DNA of 11,105 bases from Thiobacillus sp. (GTDB lineage Bacteria; Pseudomonadota; Gammaproteobacteria; Burkholderiales; Thiobacillaceae). This document shows, one piece after another, positions 9,872 to 11,105 of this stretch (its first letter is position 1; every line of letters starts with the position of its first letter). A program made the translations under genes and the position numbers. The stretch spans positions 1 through 11,105 of the forward strand of contig NZ_JANJXQ010000137.1 of NCBI RefSeq assembly GCF_024708915.1, given 5' to 3'. The notes beneath the pieces were generated by a model. That model searched no databases. It worked only from the letters and a program-made list of their open reading frames with translations, and was not told the origin of the DNA.

Positions 9872-10903
9872 ATGGCATCCACGCTGGCCGAACTGGTCGC
9901 GCATTTTGGTGGGGAACTGGTAGGGAACGGCGACGTTTCGATCCGTCAGGTCGCGCCGCTGGACCGCGCCGCAGCAGACGAAATCGGCTTCGTTTCGCAG
10001 AGCAAGTACCTGTCCCAGCTGGCCGATACGCGCGCCGGGGCGGTGATCCTGCCGGCGGATGCACGCGATGCCACTGGCCTGCCGCGCATCCTCACCCCCA
10101 ATCCCTATCTTTATTTCGCGCGCGTCTCCGCCTTGCTGAATCCGCCGCCGCGCCCGCCGGCGGGTATCCATCCTGCGGCGACGGTCGCACCGGATGCAGA
10201 GGTCGCCGCCGATGCCAGCATCGCCGCCGGCGCGGTCGTCGGCAGCGGTGCGCGCATCGGCGCCCGCTCGGTGATCGGCCCCAACTGCGTGGTGGGCGAT
10301 GGTGCGCGCATCGGCGCCGATTGCCTGCTGCACGCCAACGTCACGCTGTACCACCGCTGCGAAGTGGGCGACCGCGCCATTCTGCATTCGGGCTGCGTCG
10401 TTGGCGCCGATGGCTTCGGCTTCGCGCCCAACGAAGGCCGCTGGGAGAAAATTCCGCAGATCGGCCGGGTGCTGGTCGGCGACGATGTCGAGATCGGCGC
10501 CTGCACCACCATCGACCGCGGTGCACTGCAAGACACGGTGATCGAGGAGGGCGTCAAGCTCGACAACCTGATCCAGGTCGCGCACAACGTGACGATCGGC
10601 GCGCATACCGCGATTGCGGCCTGCACCGGGATCGCCGGCAGCACCCGAATCGGGCGCCATTGCACGATCGGCGGGGCAGCGATGATTTTCGGCCACATCG
10701 AGATCGCCGACGGCACCCGCATCTCGACCAACACGCTGATCACCAAATCGCTGCCGCGGGCGGGCACCTATACCTCGGCGTTGCCGTTTTCCGAACACGA
10801 GGTCTGGCAGAAGAACGCCGTCCACATGCGCAACCTCGACAAGCTGGTGAACCGGGTCAAACAGCTTGAAAAACGACTCAATGAACTCGAAGGCAAATCA
10901 TGA
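9872..10903 (+). CDS. lpxD: UDP-3-O-(3-hydroxyacyl)glucosamine N-acyltransferase
   Basis: LpxD moves a 3-hydroxyacyl chain from acyl carrier protein to the 2-amino group of UDP-3-O-acylglucosamine, the third step of lipid A synthesis in the cytosol. The 343-residue length is normal. Residues 1 to about 100 form the uridine-binding domain; from about 105 to 295 there are many hexapeptide repeats of the left-handed beta helix ([34 protein letters not shown]). The likely catalytic His is 238 in [10 protein letters not shown], matching His239 of E. coli; [19 protein letters not shown] is also typical. A C-terminal helix with heptad-like Leu residues ([17 protein letters not shown]) ends the protein. 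The ATG is 27 nt after skp with only a weak ribosome binding site. The stop overlaps the start of fabZ. Confidence 0.98.
   Translation: MASTLAELVAHFGGELVGNGDVSIRQVAPLDRAAADEIGFVSQSKYLSQLADTRAGAVILPADARDATGLPRILTPNPYLYFARVSALLNPPPRPPAGIHPAATVAPDAEVAADASIAAGAVVGSGARIGARSVIGPNCVVGDGARIGADCLLHANVTLYHRCEVGDRAILHSGCVVGADGFGFAPNEGRWEKIPQIGRVLVGDDVEIGACTTIDRGALQDTVIEEGVKLDNLIQVAHNVTIGAHTAIAACTGIAGSTRIGRHCTIGGAAMIFGHIEIADGTRISTNTLITKSLPRAGTYTSALPFSEHEVWQKNAVHMRNLDKLVNRVKQLEKRLNELEGKS
10889..10893 (+). promoter_or_regulatory. Ribosome binding site of fabZ
   Basis: A GAAGG-like stretch at the end of lpxD lies about 6 nt before the ATG at 10900 and 12 nt before the in-frame ATG at 10906. The shorter spacing favours 10900. 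Confidence 0.45.
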
Positions 10904-11105
10904 TCATGGATATCGAGCAGGTGATGCAGTACCTGCCGCACCGCTACCCTTTCCTGCTGATCGACAAGGTGACCGAACTCGAACTCGGCAAGTCCATCAC
11001 CGCAATCAAGAACGTCACCATCAACGAGCCGTTCTTCAACGGCCACTTTCCGGGCGCGCCGGTGATGCCGGGTGTGCTGATCCTGGAAGCGATGGCGCAG
11101 GCGGC
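10900..11105 (+). CDS. fabZ: 3-hydroxyacyl-ACP dehydratase FabZ, 5' part (3' end cut by window)
   Basis: FabZ removes water from 3-hydroxyacyl-ACP in the fatty acid elongation cycle; it competes with the lipid A enzymes LpxA and LpxD for 3-hydroxyacyl-ACP. The visible 68 residues hold [13 protein letters not shown], the [27 protein letters not shown] core, and both catalytic residues of the hot-dog fold: His49 in GHFP and Glu63 in LEAMAQ. The frame runs open to the window end; the family is usually about 145-155 residues, so a little over half is missing. The start ATG at 10900 overlaps the lpxD stop (ATGA), suggesting coupling; an in-frame ATG at 10906 is a possible alternative. In this cluster lpxA and lpxB usually follow, but they are outside the window. 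Confidence 0.97.
   Translation, partial: MIMDIEQVMQYLPHRYPFLLIDKVTELELGKSITAIKNVTINEPFFNGHFPGAPVMPGVLILEAMAQA

Noticed and set aside
9464..10825. A 453-codon open frame on the - strand opposite skp and lpxD
   Set aside because: It follows the codon periodicity of skp and lpxD; its Asp/Ala/Gly/Arg-rich repeats mirror the hexapeptide repeats of LpxD and do not suggest a real protein.

Overview
The window is a GC-rich stretch of bacterial chromosome with all genes on the + strand and almost no spare DNA. Every gene belongs to the well-known proteobacterial housekeeping cluster rpsB-tsf-pyrH-frr-uppS-cdsA-dxr-rseP-bamA-skp-lpxD-fabZ. The lipid A and outer-membrane assembly genes (lpxD, bamA, skp) show a Gram-negative cell. 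Gene order and protein sequences fit a betaproteobacterium, perhaps near Nitrosomonadales or Rhodocyclales; this placement is by eye only and is moderately sure for the class and weak below it.

Layout. 1-609 is the 3' part of rpsB (ribosomal protein S2), cut by the window edge. 610-722 is the largest gap (113 nt) and holds two stem-loops in a row, the second resembling a leaky terminator. 723-2891 carries tsf, pyrH and frr (elongation factor Ts, UMP kinase, ribosome recycling factor). 2903-7008 carries uppS, cdsA, dxr and rseP (undecaprenyl diphosphate synthase, CDP-diacylglycerol synthase, DXP reductoisomerase, site-2 protease); cdsA/dxr and dxr/rseP overlap by ATGA. 7016-9844 carries bamA and skp (outer-membrane protein assembly). 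9872-11105 carries lpxD and the 5' part of fabZ (lipid A and fatty acid synthesis), also overlapping by ATGA and cut by the window end.

How they fit together. The left part serves translation and pyrimidine nucleotide supply. The middle supplies isoprenoid precursors (dxr), the lipid carrier for peptidoglycan and other surface glycans (uppS) and phospholipid precursors (cdsA). The right part builds the outer membrane: RseP relays envelope stress to sigma-E in known systems, BamA inserts beta-barrel proteins, Skp chaperones them, LpxD makes a lipid A intermediate, and FabZ feeds the acyl chains. The short gaps and overlaps suggest one or a few long transcripts.

No mobile element, CRISPR array, tRNA, rRNA, defence gene or unknown coding gene was seen, and no gene looks broken. 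I found no undescribed system. The only features the genes do not explain are a perfect 20-bp palindrome inside uppS and the structured rpsB-tsf gap.
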